Of a stretch of 64,000 bases of DNA, positions 42,732-51,492 are shown one piece after another (position 1 is the stretch's first letter; each line of letters starts with the position of its first letter). Both the position numbers and the translations under genes were made by a program. The notes under the pieces are model-generated. The model did no database searches and was not told where the DNA came from. It saw only the letters and a program-made list of their open reading frames with translations. Origin of the DNA: Alcanivorax sp. (GTDB taxonomy: Bacteria > Pseudomonadota > Gammaproteobacteria > Pseudomonadales > Alcanivoracaceae); NCBI GenBank assembly GCA_022565695.1, contig JAIUME010000003.1, positions 1 through 64,000 on the forward strand. Direction: 5' to 3'.

Positions 42732-43306
42732 TGCGGGCGCAACTCACGATTGATGCGCAGCTCATCCACGGCGAACCCCAGTGCGGCGGCATGGTCTTCC
42801 AGCAGGGCGTATTCGCGGGCGCTGATGTCCGGCGTGCGGGCCAGGAACCATAAATAGTTGCGATTGGGGGCGCCGACCATGGCGAGCTGGTAATCGTCAT
42901 CCAGATACAGGATCCAGTAGTCGCCCCTGGCCAGGCCTGGCAGAAGGCGACTGATCCAGGTGTCGAACTGTACGGTCAGGCGCGCCGGTTGGCTGCTGTC
43001 GGTCACCTCAGCCATGCCGGTGGCCTGGCGGGGCTCGTCCCCCTCACGTTGGCAAGTGTTGATGACCTGCAGGCGCTGCGCGTCCAGCAGGACATAGTCG
43101 GCGGTCGAGTCATAGCAGCCCCGCTGGAAGAATTGCGGCAGGCGAGCGATCTCATACCAGGTGCCGGTATAGCGTTGCAGATCCACATCATCAACGACGG
43201 CCAGCGGCTCGTGGCTGCGGCTGCAGGCGCTGAGCCCCAGTATGCAGAGGCTGGCCATCAGCAGGGCGCTTGTTGGCCAGGACGTCGGCCAGGACAGGTA
43301 TCGCAT
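42728..43306 (-). CDS. blc: Outer-membrane lipocalin Blc
   Basis: A 192-residue lipoprotein with lipobox LSAC near residue 28. Lipocalin signatures are YTGTWYEIARLPQFFQRG and NYLWFLARTP. Bacterial Blc binds fatty acids and lysophospholipids at the outer membrane. First gene of an operon blc - DUF4279 - CYTH. Confidence 0.93.
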   Translation of the reverse strand: MRYLSWPTSWPTSALLMASLCILGLSACSRSHEPLAVVDDVDLQRYTGTWYEIARLPQFFQRGCYDSTADYVLLDAQRLQVINTCQREGDEPRQATGMAEVTDSSQPARLTVQFDTWISRLLPGLARGDYWILYLDDDYQLAMVGAPNRNYLWFLARTPDISAREYALLEDHAAALGFAVDELRINRELRPQ

Positions 43307-43671
43307 TGTTATTCTCGGTGGTTAACAGTTCTCGGTCTCGGTCAACAGTGGTTCAGGGGTGGCGAGGCCACGGCCCTACTGTAGCAGCTTATGATTGTGT
43401 GGCGGGAGGGCGCTTGTCGGGCTGACAGGCTCGCGCAAATTGCTGGCGGGCGGGGCTACAGCGCAATGGCTGCATGCTATACTCCGCAGCCGCTGGCCCT
43501 GCTGGCGCCAGCATGCCTGAACAGTGGGCCTGGCCAGCAGGCCCGGACAGGCCAGTAATGGCCCGGACTGCCTTCTGAAAACAGACATCACGCTGCGCAT
43601 GACTGACCTGGTCCATATTGAATCCTGTGCATTGTGGATGTGCAGCATGAATGTGCGGGAGAGGCTCATTG
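43307..43671. other. Intergenic region with ccm promoter
   Basis: This 365-bp stretch separates divergent blc and ccmA. It holds an extended -10 promoter (TGC-TATACT, 43475-43483). After it come several GGCC-rich small palindromes (43490-43570, such as CTGGCGCCAG and GGGCCTGGCC). No gene was seen. Confidence 0.6.
43455..43483 (+). promoter_or_regulatory. Promoter of ccmABCDE
   Basis: A TATACT -10 (43478-43483) with an upstream TGC (extended -10) is paired with a poor -35 (GCTACA, 43455-43460) at 17 bp. The leader to the ccmA GTG is about 180 bases. Confidence 0.55.
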
Positions 43672-44382
43672 GTGAATGACCCGAATGACAGGCATGGCAA
43701 TGCGCCTTTGTCGCAGGTGGAACTGTCGCAGGTGGACCTGTCGCAGGTGGGCCTGCTGCAGGTGGATGCGCTGGGCTGTGAGCGCGATGACCGCACCCTG
43801 TTTGCCGGGCTGAGTTTCACTGCCGGCGCCGGGGATATCTGGCAGGTGGCGGGGCCCAACGGCGCGGGCAAGACCACGCTGCTGCGCATTCTGGCGGGCC
43901 TGTTCGGGTTTTATGACGGCCGTCTGCGCTGGCAGTTACCGGCAACGCTGCGCGAAAGCATGCTGTATCTGGGACATCGCGCGGGGCTGCGTGAAGAGCT
44001 GACACCGCTGGAAAACCTGAGCTGGCTCAGTGCACTGCATGGCCAGAAGCAGGATGCTGCATTGATGGCAGCCTTGTCTGCGGTGGGGCTGGGCGGATTC
44101 GAGGATCTGCCGGTGGCGCACCTGTCCGCCGGGCAGAAGCGTCGTGTGGCGCTGGCCCGGCTGTGGTTGCCCGGCAAGCCGGTCTGGATTCTGGACGAGC
44201 CGTTTACCGCGATTGATGCCGACGGCGTCGCGCTGGTCGAGGCGCAGCTGCGCAGCCACGCTGCGGCGGGTGGGCTGGTGATCTATACGTCCCACCACCA
44301 GCTGGCGGCAGATACGCGACAGATACTGCTGGGCCAGGGCGAAGCGCGTATCAATACAGCCCACGCGGGAGCCGCAGCATGA
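43672..44382 (+). CDS. ccmA: Heme exporter ATP-binding protein CcmA
   Basis: The ATPase of the CcmABCD complex, which releases heme-loaded CcmE in cytochrome c maturation. In 236 residues: Walker A GPNGAGKTTLLRILAG, signature LSAGQKRRVALARL, Walker B VWILDEPFTAID. The GTG start at 43672 has GAGAGG. About 30 residues precede the usual N-terminus, including a four-copy 15-bp repeat (43709-43768) coding LSQV(E/D/G)-like units; a later start is conceivable. Confidence 0.94.
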   Translation: MNDPNDRHGNAPLSQVELSQVDLSQVGLLQVDALGCERDDRTLFAGLSFTAGAGDIWQVAGPNGAGKTTLLRILAGLFGFYDGRLRWQLPATLRESMLYLGHRAGLREELTPLENLSWLSALHGQKQDAALMAALSAVGLGGFEDLPVAHLSAGQKRRVALARLWLPGKPVWILDEPFTAIDADGVALVEAQLRSHAAAGGLVIYTSHHQLAADTRQILLGQGEARINTAHAGAAA

Positions 44383-45047
44383 AGGGCTTCAGCGCGACCT
44401 TGCGACGGGAAGTGCTGTTGGCGATGCGCTCGCCAGCGGAGGTGATCAATCCGTTGTTCTTCTTTGTTGTGGTCGTCAGCCTGTTTCCGCTGGCGGTCTC
44501 GCCGGCACCTGAGCTGTTGCGGGAGATGGCGCCGGGGGTGATCTGGGTGGCGGCGCTGCTGGCCGTGATGCTGTCGCTGGACGGGTTGTTCCGCACCGAT
44601 GAGGAAACCGGGGTGCTGGACCAGCTGCTGGTGGCGCCGGTAGAGCTGTATTTCACCGTGCTGGCCAAGATTCTCGCCCACTGGTTACTGGTGGGTTTGC
44701 CACTGGTGCTGGTGGCGCCAGTGCTCGGTTATATGTTGCAGCTGCCGGTATCCGTGCTGGGCACTCTGATGTCGGGGCTACTGCTGGGCACACCATCGTT
44801 AATGGTGATCGGTGCCATTGGCGCATCCCTCACGGTAGGTTTGCGCCGGGGGAGTATGCTGTTGGCACTGCTGGTGTTGCCGCTGTACATCCCGGTGCTG
44901 GTGTTTGGCGCGGGCAGCCTGGGCCGCGCGCTTGAAGCACTGCCGGTGAATCCGGTGCTGGCCGTGCTGGGTGCCGTGCTGGCCCTGGCGCTGAGCCTGG
45001 GGCCCTTTGCGATAGCGCTGGGGCTGCGCATTTCCACTGGCGACTGA
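44379..45047 (+). CDS. ccmB: Heme exporter permease CcmB
   Basis: A 222-residue membrane protein with six helices and the CcmB regions SPAEVINPLFFFVVV and LLVAPVELYFTVLAKILAHW. Coupled to ccmA by ATGA. Partner of CcmA and CcmC. Confidence 0.95.
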   Translation: MKGFSATLRREVLLAMRSPAEVINPLFFFVVVVSLFPLAVSPAPELLREMAPGVIWVAALLAVMLSLDGLFRTDEETGVLDQLLVAPVELYFTVLAKILAHWLLVGLPLVLVAPVLGYMLQLPVSVLGTLMSGLLLGTPSLMVIGAIGASLTVGLRRGSMLLALLVLPLYIPVLVFGAGSLGRALEALPVNPVLAVLGAVLALALSLGPFAIALGLRISTGD

Positions 45048-45080
45048 CACGCCGTATCAAGCACAAAGAGTTTGAACGTT

Positions 45081-46043
45081 ATGCAGGAATCGCGGGCAGT
45101 ACACAGATCACAGACCACGGGTAGCGCGAAGCTGCCGGGTCATTTTTACCTGATCAGTCTGGTGGCGCTGCTGGCGGCGGTGCTGACCTGGTTTATCTGG
45201 TCGGCGCCGGTGCGGCCGCGCACTGTCTGGCTCGGTGGTGGCTGGGTGTTCGGGGTAGCCTTTTATTTCGGCGCCCTGCGCTACCCGGACCTGTACTGGC
45301 GCACCCTGGAGCGCTGGTATCATGAACTGGGTTCGCCACGTTATTTCTATCGCTTCAGCGGCCTGTGGCTGCCATGGCTGGTGGGTATTGCCGTGGTGCT
45401 GTGCCTCACAGGCCTGATCTGGGGGCTGGCCTTTGCGCCACCCCATCATGAGCAGGGCAACAGTTATCGCATCATCTATTTGCATGTGCCGGCGTCCAGC
45501 GCCGCGTTGATGGGCTACATGGCCATGGGCGTTGCCGGCCTGGTGGCCCTGGTCTGGCGCCTGAAAATGGCTGAAATCATGATCAAGGCCATCGCCCCGT
45601 TCGGCGCGGTGATGGCGGCCATCTCCCTGATCAGCGGCGCTATCTGGGGCCGGCCGACATGGGGCACTTACTGGATATGGGATGCCCGCCTCACCTCCAT
45701 GCTGATTCTGCTGTTTCTGTATCTGGGCGTGATTGCCCTGCAGAATGCGATCCGCGACCCGCGCCAGGCGGGGCGGGCAGCGAGCCTGCTCAGCGTGGTG
45801 GGGGTGATCAACGTGGTTATCGTGCGTTATTCCGTGGACTGGTGGCAGAGCCTGCACCAGGGCAGTTCCATGAGCATGTTCGGTACGGCGGGCAGCGCCA
45901 TTCACCCGAGCATGCTGGCGCCGCTGTTGTTGTCCATGTTCGGCATCTACTTCCTGTACGCGGTCACGGTGCTGATCCGCGCCCGCACAGAAATTCTCTG
46001 GCGTGAGCGCAAGAGTAACTGGGTGCGCGAGGAGGTGAGCTGA
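45081..46043 (+). CDS. ccmC: Heme lyase component CcmC with N-terminal extension
   Basis: CcmC loads heme onto CcmE in the periplasm. The core carries the tryptophan-rich WWD-type motif RPTWGTYWIWDARLTS and heme-ligand histidines (YLHVPASSA and SIDWWQSLHQG-like region). The usual N-terminus aligns only from about WYHELGSPRYFYRFSG (near residue 80). The preceding 75 or so residues, with two extra hydrophobic segments (FYLISLVALLAAVLTWF and WLGGGWVFGVAFYFG), are not part of standard CcmC. The frame is continuous and no in-frame ATG lies near the standard start. ATG 45081 is chosen over TTG 45072. Confidence 0.9.
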   Translation: MQESRAVHRSQTTGSAKLPGHFYLISLVALLAAVLTWFIWSAPVRPRTVWLGGGWVFGVAFYFGALRYPDLYWRTLERWYHELGSPRYFYRFSGLWLPWLVGIAVVLCLTGLIWGLAFAPPHHEQGNSYRIIYLHVPASSAALMGYMAMGVAGLVALVWRLKMAEIMIKAIAPFGAVMAAISLISGAIWGRPTWGTYWIWDARLTSMLILLFLYLGVIALQNAIRDPRQAGRAASLLSVVGVINVVIVRYSVDWWQSLHQGSSMSMFGTAGSAIHPSMLAPLLLSMFGIYFLYAVTVLIRARTEILWRERKSNWVREEVS

Positions 46044-46228
46044 TGTATTTCGATTCTTTCGCCGAACTCTGGCAGATGGGCGTGCACGGCCCGTTTGTCT
46101 GGAGCGCATTCGGTATTTGTGTTGCCCTGATTCTCCTGAATGTGGGCGTTGCGGTGTACCAGGGTCGTCGGGTACGTCGTGATCTGAAGCGCATCATTCG
46201 ACGACAGATAATGCAGGAGAAGCAATGA
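46043..46228 (+). CDS. ccmD: Cytochrome c maturation protein CcmD
   Basis: A 61-residue single-pass protein (helix about 19-38) with a basic C-terminal tail ([14 protein letters not shown]), as usual for CcmD, which stabilises CcmC-CcmE. It starts on the last base of the ccmC stop. Confidence 0.9.
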   Translation: MYFDSFAELWQMGVHGPFVWSAFGICVALILLNVGVAVYQGRRVRRDLKRIIRRQIMQEKQ

Positions 46229-46701
46229 ATCCGGTACGCAAACAACGTCTGCTGATTACGCTCGGGGCCCTCGCAGGCCTGGCACTGGCGACAGGGTTGT
46301 TGCTGTATGCGATATCCGCAAATATCAATCTGTTCTATACCCCGCAGCAGGTTGCAGAGGGTGAGGCGCCGGTGGGCCAGCGTATGCGCGTAGGGGGGCT
46401 GGTGGTGGAGGGCTCGGTACGCCGTGATCAGGAGACCCTGGAAAACGCCTTCGACCTGACTGACGGCCTGGGCACCTTTACCGTTTATTATGTCGGCATC
46501 CTGCCGGATCTGTTTCGCGAAGGGCAGGGCATCGTGGCCAATGGCACCCTGATCAGCACAACCCGCTTTGATGCCACGGAAGTGCTGGCCAAGCATGATG
46601 AGCAATATATGCCACCGGAAGTGCTGGAAGCCTTGCAACGTGCCGGCCACCCGAGTGTGGATGGCTCTGCGTATGAAGTGGAAGAGGGCGTTTCCTACTG
46701 A
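46225..46701 (+). CDS. ccmE: Heme chaperone CcmE
   Basis: A 158-residue periplasmic OB-fold protein anchored by an N-terminal helix. The heme-binding region [14 protein letters not shown] contains the covalent-ligand His and the conserved Tyr. The operon stops here: ccmF, dsbE/ccmG and ccmH do not follow. Confidence 0.96.
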   Translation: MNPVRKQRLLITLGALAGLALATGLLLYAISANINLFYTPQQVAEGEAPVGQRMRVGGLVVEGSVRRDQETLENAFDLTDGLGTFTVYYVGILPDLFREGQGIVANGTLISTTRFDATEVLAKHDEQYMPPEVLEALQRAGHPSVDGSAYEVEEGVSY

Positions 46702-46751
46702 CGAGCAGATGGCTGATGAGGTCTGATGTAGATCACTTCAAATATATACTT

Positions 46752-46769
46752 GATAATCATTATCATTAT
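46752..46769. promoter_or_regulatory. Fur box upstream of bfd
   Basis: GATAATCATTATCATTAT matches the Fur consensus made of GATAAT-type hexamers. It lies 43 bp before the bfd start, predicting iron repression. Confidence 0.9.
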
Positions 46770-46811
46770 GGTTAGTATCTGTACCTGAGATCAGATAACC
46801 GGATGCGGACC

Positions 46812-47081
46812 ATGTACGTTTGTCTCTGCAAGGGCGTCACTGACAACCAGATACGGGAAGCGGCCCACCAGGGCTGCGGTAGTTTGCGCGATCTTCGTCG
46901 GGAACTCGGGGTAGGTGGTCAGTGTGGAAAGTGTGTCCGGGAGGCGCATGAGGTGCTCAGGGATACCCGTGCCCTGACATCTGCGCAGTCCCAGGCAGCC
47001 GCAACGTACGGTGGTCACTGCACCGGTGCTACGCCAGCCATGCCCGTCATGCCCATCATGTACGTGCCACAGCCAGCTTGA
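46812..47081 (+). CDS. bfd: Bacterioferritin-associated ferredoxin Bfd
   Basis: An 89-residue [2Fe-2S] protein that reduces bacterioferritin iron for release. Cluster ligands lie in MYVCLCKGVTD and GGQCGKCVRE. A Met/Pro-rich tail after residue 65 (AMPVMPIMYVPQPA) is longer than usual. Fur box upstream, bfr downstream. Confidence 0.95.
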   Translation: MYVCLCKGVTDNQIREAAHQGCGSLRDLRRELGVGGQCGKCVREAHEVLRDTRALTSAQSQAAATYGGHCTGATPAMPVMPIMYVPQPA

Positions 47082-47255
47082 TCTCGTTTTATCCGGTCTC
47101 CCCTGACCAACCCTGACGGCTCTCTGCAGTGATGCTGCTGAGAGTCGTTTTTATTCCTGCTTCGTCTTCCTGTCGCCGCTGTGAATGCGCGGTTGCAGTC
47201 ATCTCCGGCTCCCCCGACAATAGCGTCACCCGCGATGTTCTGATGGAGACAAGCT

Positions 47256-47729
47256 ATGCGTGGTGACGCAAAAGTCATTGAATTTCTGAACAAGGCACTG
47301 GCCAATGAGCTGGTGGCGATCAACCAGTACTTCCTGCACGCACGCATGTACAAGGACTGGGGGCTGGAGAAGCTGGCCGAGAAGGAATACGAAGAGTCCA
47401 TCGACGAAATGAAGCATGCGGATCAGCTGATCCAGCGCATTCTGTTCCTGGAAGGGCTGCCCAACCTGCAGGACCTGGGGCGCCTGAAAATCGGCGAAAA
47501 CACGCGCGAAATGCTCGAGTGTGATCTCAAGCTGGAGCACGAAGCCGTGCCGCTGCTGAAAGAAGCCATCGCTTACTCTGATTCCGTCAAGGACTATGTG
47601 TCCCGCGATGTGTTCAACAGCATCCTGGAGTCAGAAGAAGAGCATATCGACTGGCTGGAAACCCAATTGGGCCTGATCGACAAGGTTGGCCTGGAAAATT
47701 ATCTGCAGAAACAGATGGAAACGGCCTGA
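47256..47729 (+). CDS. bfr: Bacterioferritin
   Basis: A 157-residue heme-containing iron-storage protein. All ferroxidase ligands are visible: Glu18, Glu51, His54, Glu94, Glu127 and His130, with heme ligand Met52 in DEMKHAD. Ends at a strong terminator. 174 bp from bfd. Confidence 0.97.
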   Translation: MRGDAKVIEFLNKALANELVAINQYFLHARMYKDWGLEKLAEKEYEESIDEMKHADQLIQRILFLEGLPNLQDLGRLKIGENTREMLECDLKLEHEAVPLLKEAIAYSDSVKDYVSRDVFNSILESEEEHIDWLETQLGLIDKVGLENYLQKQMETA

Positions 47730-47770
47730 TTCCTGCGATGATTTTCTGACCATCTGTGGTTTCAAATACG

Positions 47771-47807
47771 ACGCCCTGTGTGACATGCCTGTCACACAGG
47801 GCGTTTT
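47771..47807 (+). terminator. Rho-independent terminator of bfr
   Basis: A 14-bp stem ACGCCCTGTGTGAC/GTCACACAGGGCGT with a six-base loop is followed by a T run. Confidence 0.93.
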
Positions 47808-47836
47808 TCGTTGAGCGCCTGTCGTTAAACGCTTTT

Positions 47837-48895
47837 TCAGATATCCGAGACGGCAAATTCACCGGAACCCGGTAGCTGTGTGATCAATTCGGCCCCGAGC
47901 AGCGCTGCCGGAGTGCTGTAGCCACCACGGGTGTCCTGGCTGTTCAGCAAATGCGCGGTGACGGCCAATGCCCCGTCGATGGTCAGGCTGTAGCCGTTGG
48001 CCGTACGGATCCGCACGACCTTGCCTGTGCCGTCTGCATTGCGCGCCTCACCCCACACCCAGGTAGGCAGCCTGGCACGGGTGCTGGCATCCGGCCCTTT
48101 CACGTTGCGATCAATGAACCCCTTGAGCTTTCCCTGCAGCCACTGGCTGCCCAGCAGGGGCCGCACCAGATTGCCCAGGCGTGCGCCGAGAATGGCCGCA
48201 GCGGGCAATGGCACCCAGGTATCGATATTGGCAATGCCGGTGGTGCTGTAAGCGGTGGACACATCCCCCCAGGGAATGGTCATGGCGCGGCGGGGGCCCT
48301 GACCGAAGTCGATGCGTCGGCGGCCCCAGGCGAGGGGCATATCCTGAATGCGGCCATCGCGACGTATCTGGCAGCCGTTGCCCAGCCCTTCCACAACGGT
48401 TTTTGCGGTGCCGGGGGACAGGCCTGAAGCGGTTTCGAAGCCCAGCGACAGATGGGTGGCATCCGGCACCAGTTCTTTCAGGCGCAGTGCCACACAATCC
48501 GTGGGAATGACGTCGAAGCCGACGCCCGGGCAGAGCAGGACACCGGCCGCCCGGGCCCGCTCGTGCTGGGCGCGGGCATGCTCGAACACGGGGATCTCGC
48601 CGGTGATATCGAGGTAATGAGCGCCGGCGGCAAGGCAGCCCTCAATCATCGGGCTGCTGGTGGCGGAGAAGGGGCCGGCGCAATGCAGCACCAGATCAAT
48701 GCCCGCAAGCCCCGCGGCCACTGACGCCGGGTCGTCCAGCGTAAAGGCACGCCAGGGCAGCCCCAACCCTGACGCCAGTGGTTGCAGCCGGTTTTCGTTG
48801 CGGCCAGCCAGGACCGGTTTCAGGCCCCGGCTGACGGCTTCCCGGGCGATCAGTTCGCCGGTGTAGCCGTTTGCACCATAGATCATCCATTGCAT
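47837..48895 (-). CDS. Second saccharopine dehydrogenase-family reductase
   Basis: A 352-residue NAD(P)-binding protein: WMIYGANGYTGELIAREAV at the start, HCAGPFSATSSPMI, HYLDITGEIPVFEHA and CPGVGFDVIPTDCVALRL. It shares the order of motifs with 37275-38504 but is shorter and clearly diverged. The frame is open to 49048, but ATG 48895 starts the Rossmann fold. Substrate unknown. Confidence 0.88.
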   Translation of the reverse strand: MQWMIYGANGYTGELIAREAVSRGLKPVLAGRNENRLQPLASGLGLPWRAFTLDDPASVAAGLAGIDLVLHCAGPFSATSSPMIEGCLAAGAHYLDITGEIPVFEHARAQHERARAAGVLLCPGVGFDVIPTDCVALRLKELVPDATHLSLGFETASGLSPGTAKTVVEGLGNGCQIRRDGRIQDMPLAWGRRRIDFGQGPRRAMTIPWGDVSTAYSTTGIANIDTWVPLPAAAILGARLGNLVRPLLGSQWLQGKLKGFIDRNVKGPDASTRARLPTWVWGEARNADGTGKVVRIRTANGYSLTIDGALAVTAHLLNSQDTRGGYSTPAALLGAELITQLPGSGEFAVSDI

Positions 48896-49013
48896 GGTCG
48901 TATCCCCGTTGAAACAAAACCCGATTATGCATGCCTGACGTCCCGGCACCCTGTCCGACGGGGACACTCGCAAAGCCTTTGATGCGAATACGAAAAATTG
49001 CTGCCGCGCACGC

Positions 49014-49042
49014 TTGACGAACGCGGACCTATTCGGAATAAT
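49014..49042 (+). promoter_or_regulatory. Promoter of tRNA-Arg
   Basis: TTGACG (49014-49019) and AATAAT (49037-49042) with 17-bp spacing, followed by a GC-rich start region. Confidence 0.65.
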
Positions 49043-49103
49043 GCGCATCCTCTTGAGGCGTCAGGCAACATAGCGGTCTCGAGAAGGCGATATGACGGTT
49101 TAT

Positions 49104-49180
49104 GCACCCGTAGCTCAGTTGGATAGAGCGTCTGGCTACGAACCAGAAGGTCGGAGGTTCGAATCCTTCCGGGTGTACCA
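49104..49180 (+). tRNA. tRNA-Arg (ACG)
   Basis: The acceptor GCACCCG pairs with CGGGTGT (one G-U pair). The anticodon arm TCTGGCTACGAACCAGA shows anticodon ACG, and CCA is encoded. Confidence 0.97.
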
Positions 49181-49188
49181 AAAAAACA

Positions 49189-49218
49189 GGGTCTGCAGCG
49201 ATGCAGGCCCTTTTTTTT
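49189..49218 (+). terminator. Terminator of tRNA-Arg
   Basis: GGGTCTGCA/TGCAGGCCC stem (one G-T pair), loop GCGA, then eight T. Confidence 0.88.
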
Positions 49219-49403
49219 GGGAACGGTTTCTCGTGCCGCAACCTGCTGATTTACATGGTGTGATAGTTCTGGTCACCCCTGCCTGTAATTGCTTATTGTC
49301 GACAATCCCGGTACATTTCGCCGCTCTGGGGCATGGGTGAGCACAAGTCCAAAAGGCTTGCTGTCACTGATGATCCGGCCACTTCAGGAAAGGGGTGTTT
49401 GTG

Positions 49404-49670
49404 ATGGACGAGTTGATGACACAGGGCCTGGAGCTGATGCTCACCGGTATCGGTGTAGTGTTCGTTTTTCTGATTACCCTGGTTGTTCTGATGACGCTGA
49501 TGTCAGCGCTGGTCAACCGCTTCCTTCCCGAGCCGGCACCTGTCCCGGCACCGGCCGACGCCGGTGATACTGATCCCTCTGCCGCTTCCGGCGGCGCACA
49601 GCCTGTGTCCCCCCGGGTGCTGGCCATCATTCAGGATGCCGTGCGTCAGCACCGCGCGCGCCGTTCATAA
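49404..49670 (+). CDS. oadG: Oxaloacetate decarboxylase gamma chain OadG
   Basis: An 88-residue single-helix subunit (GIGVVFVFLITLVVLMTLM) with a Pro/Ala linker. It holds together the alpha and beta chains of the sodium pump. ATG 49404 has AGGGG eight bases away. Gene order G-A-B is typical. Confidence 0.9.
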   Translation: MDELMTQGLELMLTGIGVVFVFLITLVVLMTLMSALVNRFLPEPAPVPAPADAGDTDPSAASGGAQPVSPRVLAIIQDAVRQHRARRS

Positions 49671-49703
49671 CCGCTTGCACAGAACACAATCAAGGGTCTG
49701 GCC

Positions 49704-51482
49704 ATGAGTGAGAAAAAGCCGCTTGGCATTACCGATGTGGTGTTGCGCGACGCCCATCAGTCGCTGTTTGCCACCCGGTTACGGATCGACGACATGCTGC
49801 CGATTGCCGGCAAGCTGGACGAGGTCGGTTTCTGGTCTCTGGAATCCTGGGGTGGGGCGACCTTTGACGCCTGCATTCGCTATCTGGGCGAAGACCCCTG
49901 GGATCGTATCCGTGAGCTCAAGGCCGCCATGCCGAAAACGCCCCAGCAAATGCTGCTGCGTGGTCAGAACCTGCTCGGTTATCGCCACTACGCCGATGAT
50001 GTTGTGGACAAATTTGTCGAACGGGCGGCGGTGAATGGTGTAGACGTGTTCCGCGTCTTTGATGCCATGAATGATATGCGCAACATTCATCGCGCCATTG
50101 ATGCCGTGCTCAGGCAGGACAAGCATGCACAGGGAACCATGTCCTATACCGTGAGCCCGGTTCACACCATTGATATGTGGGTGGATCTGGGCCGCAAGAT
50201 CGAGGACATGGGCGCACACTCCATCTGTATCAAGGATATGGCGGGGCTGCTCAAACCCTATGTGGCCTACGAACTGGTGAGCAAACTGAAAGCTGCCGTG
50301 AATATCCCCATTCACATGCAGTGCCATGCCACCACCGGCTTGTCCACCTCCACCATCCTCAAGGCAGCCGAAGCGGGAATCGACAATGTGGATACCGCGA
50401 TTTCGTCGATGTCGATGACCTATGGCCACAGCCCCACGGAATCCGTGGTGGCCATTCTCGAGGGCACCGAGCGTGATACCGGCCTGGATATTCTGTTGCT
50501 GGAAGAGATAGCGGCCTACTTCCGCGAAGTGAGAAAAAAATACGCGAAATTCGAGGGCAGCCTGCGGGGTGTCGATTCACGCATTCTGGTGGCGCAAGTG
50601 CCTGGCGGTATGCTGACCAACATGGAAAGCCAGCTGCGCGAGCAGAATGCCGGCGACCGTCTTGATGAAGTACTGGAAGAAATCCCCCGCGTGCGCGAGG
50701 ACCTGGGCTTCATTCCGCTGGTGACGCCGACGTCGCAGATCGTCGGCACCCAGGCCGTGCTGAATGTGCTGGCGGGCGAACGCTACAAGGCGTTCTCGAA
50801 AGAAACCCGCGCCGTACTGCGCGGTGAGTACGGTGCCTCGCCAGCCCCCTTCAATCAGACACTGCAGGAACGCGCCCTGGAAGGGGACGCGCTGATGACG
50901 TGCCGGCCGGCAGATGTGCTGGACAATGAAATGGACCGGCTGACGGATGAGCTGACCGCCGAAGCGAAAGAGAAGGGCATCACCCTGGCCGAGGGTGAGC
51001 GCCGCGTTGATGACGTGCTCACCTACGCCCTGTTCCCGCAGATCGGCCTGAAGTTCCTGGCCCATCGCGGCGACCCGGATGCCTTCGAACCGGTGCCCAC
51101 TGGCAAGGAAGGCAGCCTGGTGACCACCGACGACGGCGAAGAAATCTATACCGTCAAGGTGGAGGGCAACGACTATACCGTGACCGTCAGCAACGGTGGC
51201 GATGTCACGGGTATTCGTGCGCTCAATGATGGTGCTGATGCCGCCCCCGCCGCGTTGCCCGAGGGCAAGGGTGAGCCGGTGCCGGCGCCCCTGGCAGGCA
51301 ACATCTTCAAGGTGCTGGTGAAGCCCGGGCAGCAGGTAAAGGAAGGGGAAAAAATCATGGTGCTTGAGGCCATGAAAATGGAAACCGATGTTTCCGCCCC
51401 GCGCGCCGGCACCATTGCCGCCGTCAATGTAAAGGAAGGCGATGCGGTGACCGTGGGCGATGCCCTGGTCTCCCTTGCCTGA
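49704..51482 (+). CDS. oadA: Oxaloacetate decarboxylase alpha chain OadA
   Basis: A 592-residue carboxyltransferase. The pyruvate-carboxylase-type barrel begins [14 protein letters not shown]; the metal ligand region reads [13 protein letters not shown] biotinyl domain at the end has Lys558 in LEAMKMETD. It removes CO2 from oxaloacetate via biotin, and OadB couples this to sodium export. Substrates such as methylmalonyl-CoA are less likely by gene order. Confidence 0.95.
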   Translation: MSEKKPLGITDVVLRDAHQSLFATRLRIDDMLPIAGKLDEVGFWSLESWGGATFDACIRYLGEDPWDRIRELKAAMPKTPQQMLLRGQNLLGYRHYADDVVDKFVERAAVNGVDVFRVFDAMNDMRNIHRAIDAVLRQDKHAQGTMSYTVSPVHTIDMWVDLGRKIEDMGAHSICIKDMAGLLKPYVAYELVSKLKAAVNIPIHMQCHATTGLSTSTILKAAEAGIDNVDTAISSMSMTYGHSPTESVVAILEGTERDTGLDILLLEEIAAYFREVRKKYAKFEGSLRGVDSRILVAQVPGGMLTNMESQLREQNAGDRLDEVLEEIPRVREDLGFIPLVTPTSQIVGTQAVLNVLAGERYKAFSKETRAVLRGEYGASPAPFNQTLQERALEGDALMTCRPADVLDNEMDRLTDELTAEAKEKGITLAEGERRVDDVLTYALFPQIGLKFLAHRGDPDAFEPVPTGKEGSLVTTDDGEEIYTVKVEGNDYTVTVSNGGDVTGIRALNDGADAAPAALPEGKGEPVPAPLAGNIFKVLVKPGQQVKEGEKIMVLEAMKMETDVSAPRAGTIAAVNVKEGDAVTVGDALVSLA

Positions 51483-51492
51483 CGGAGGCTCC

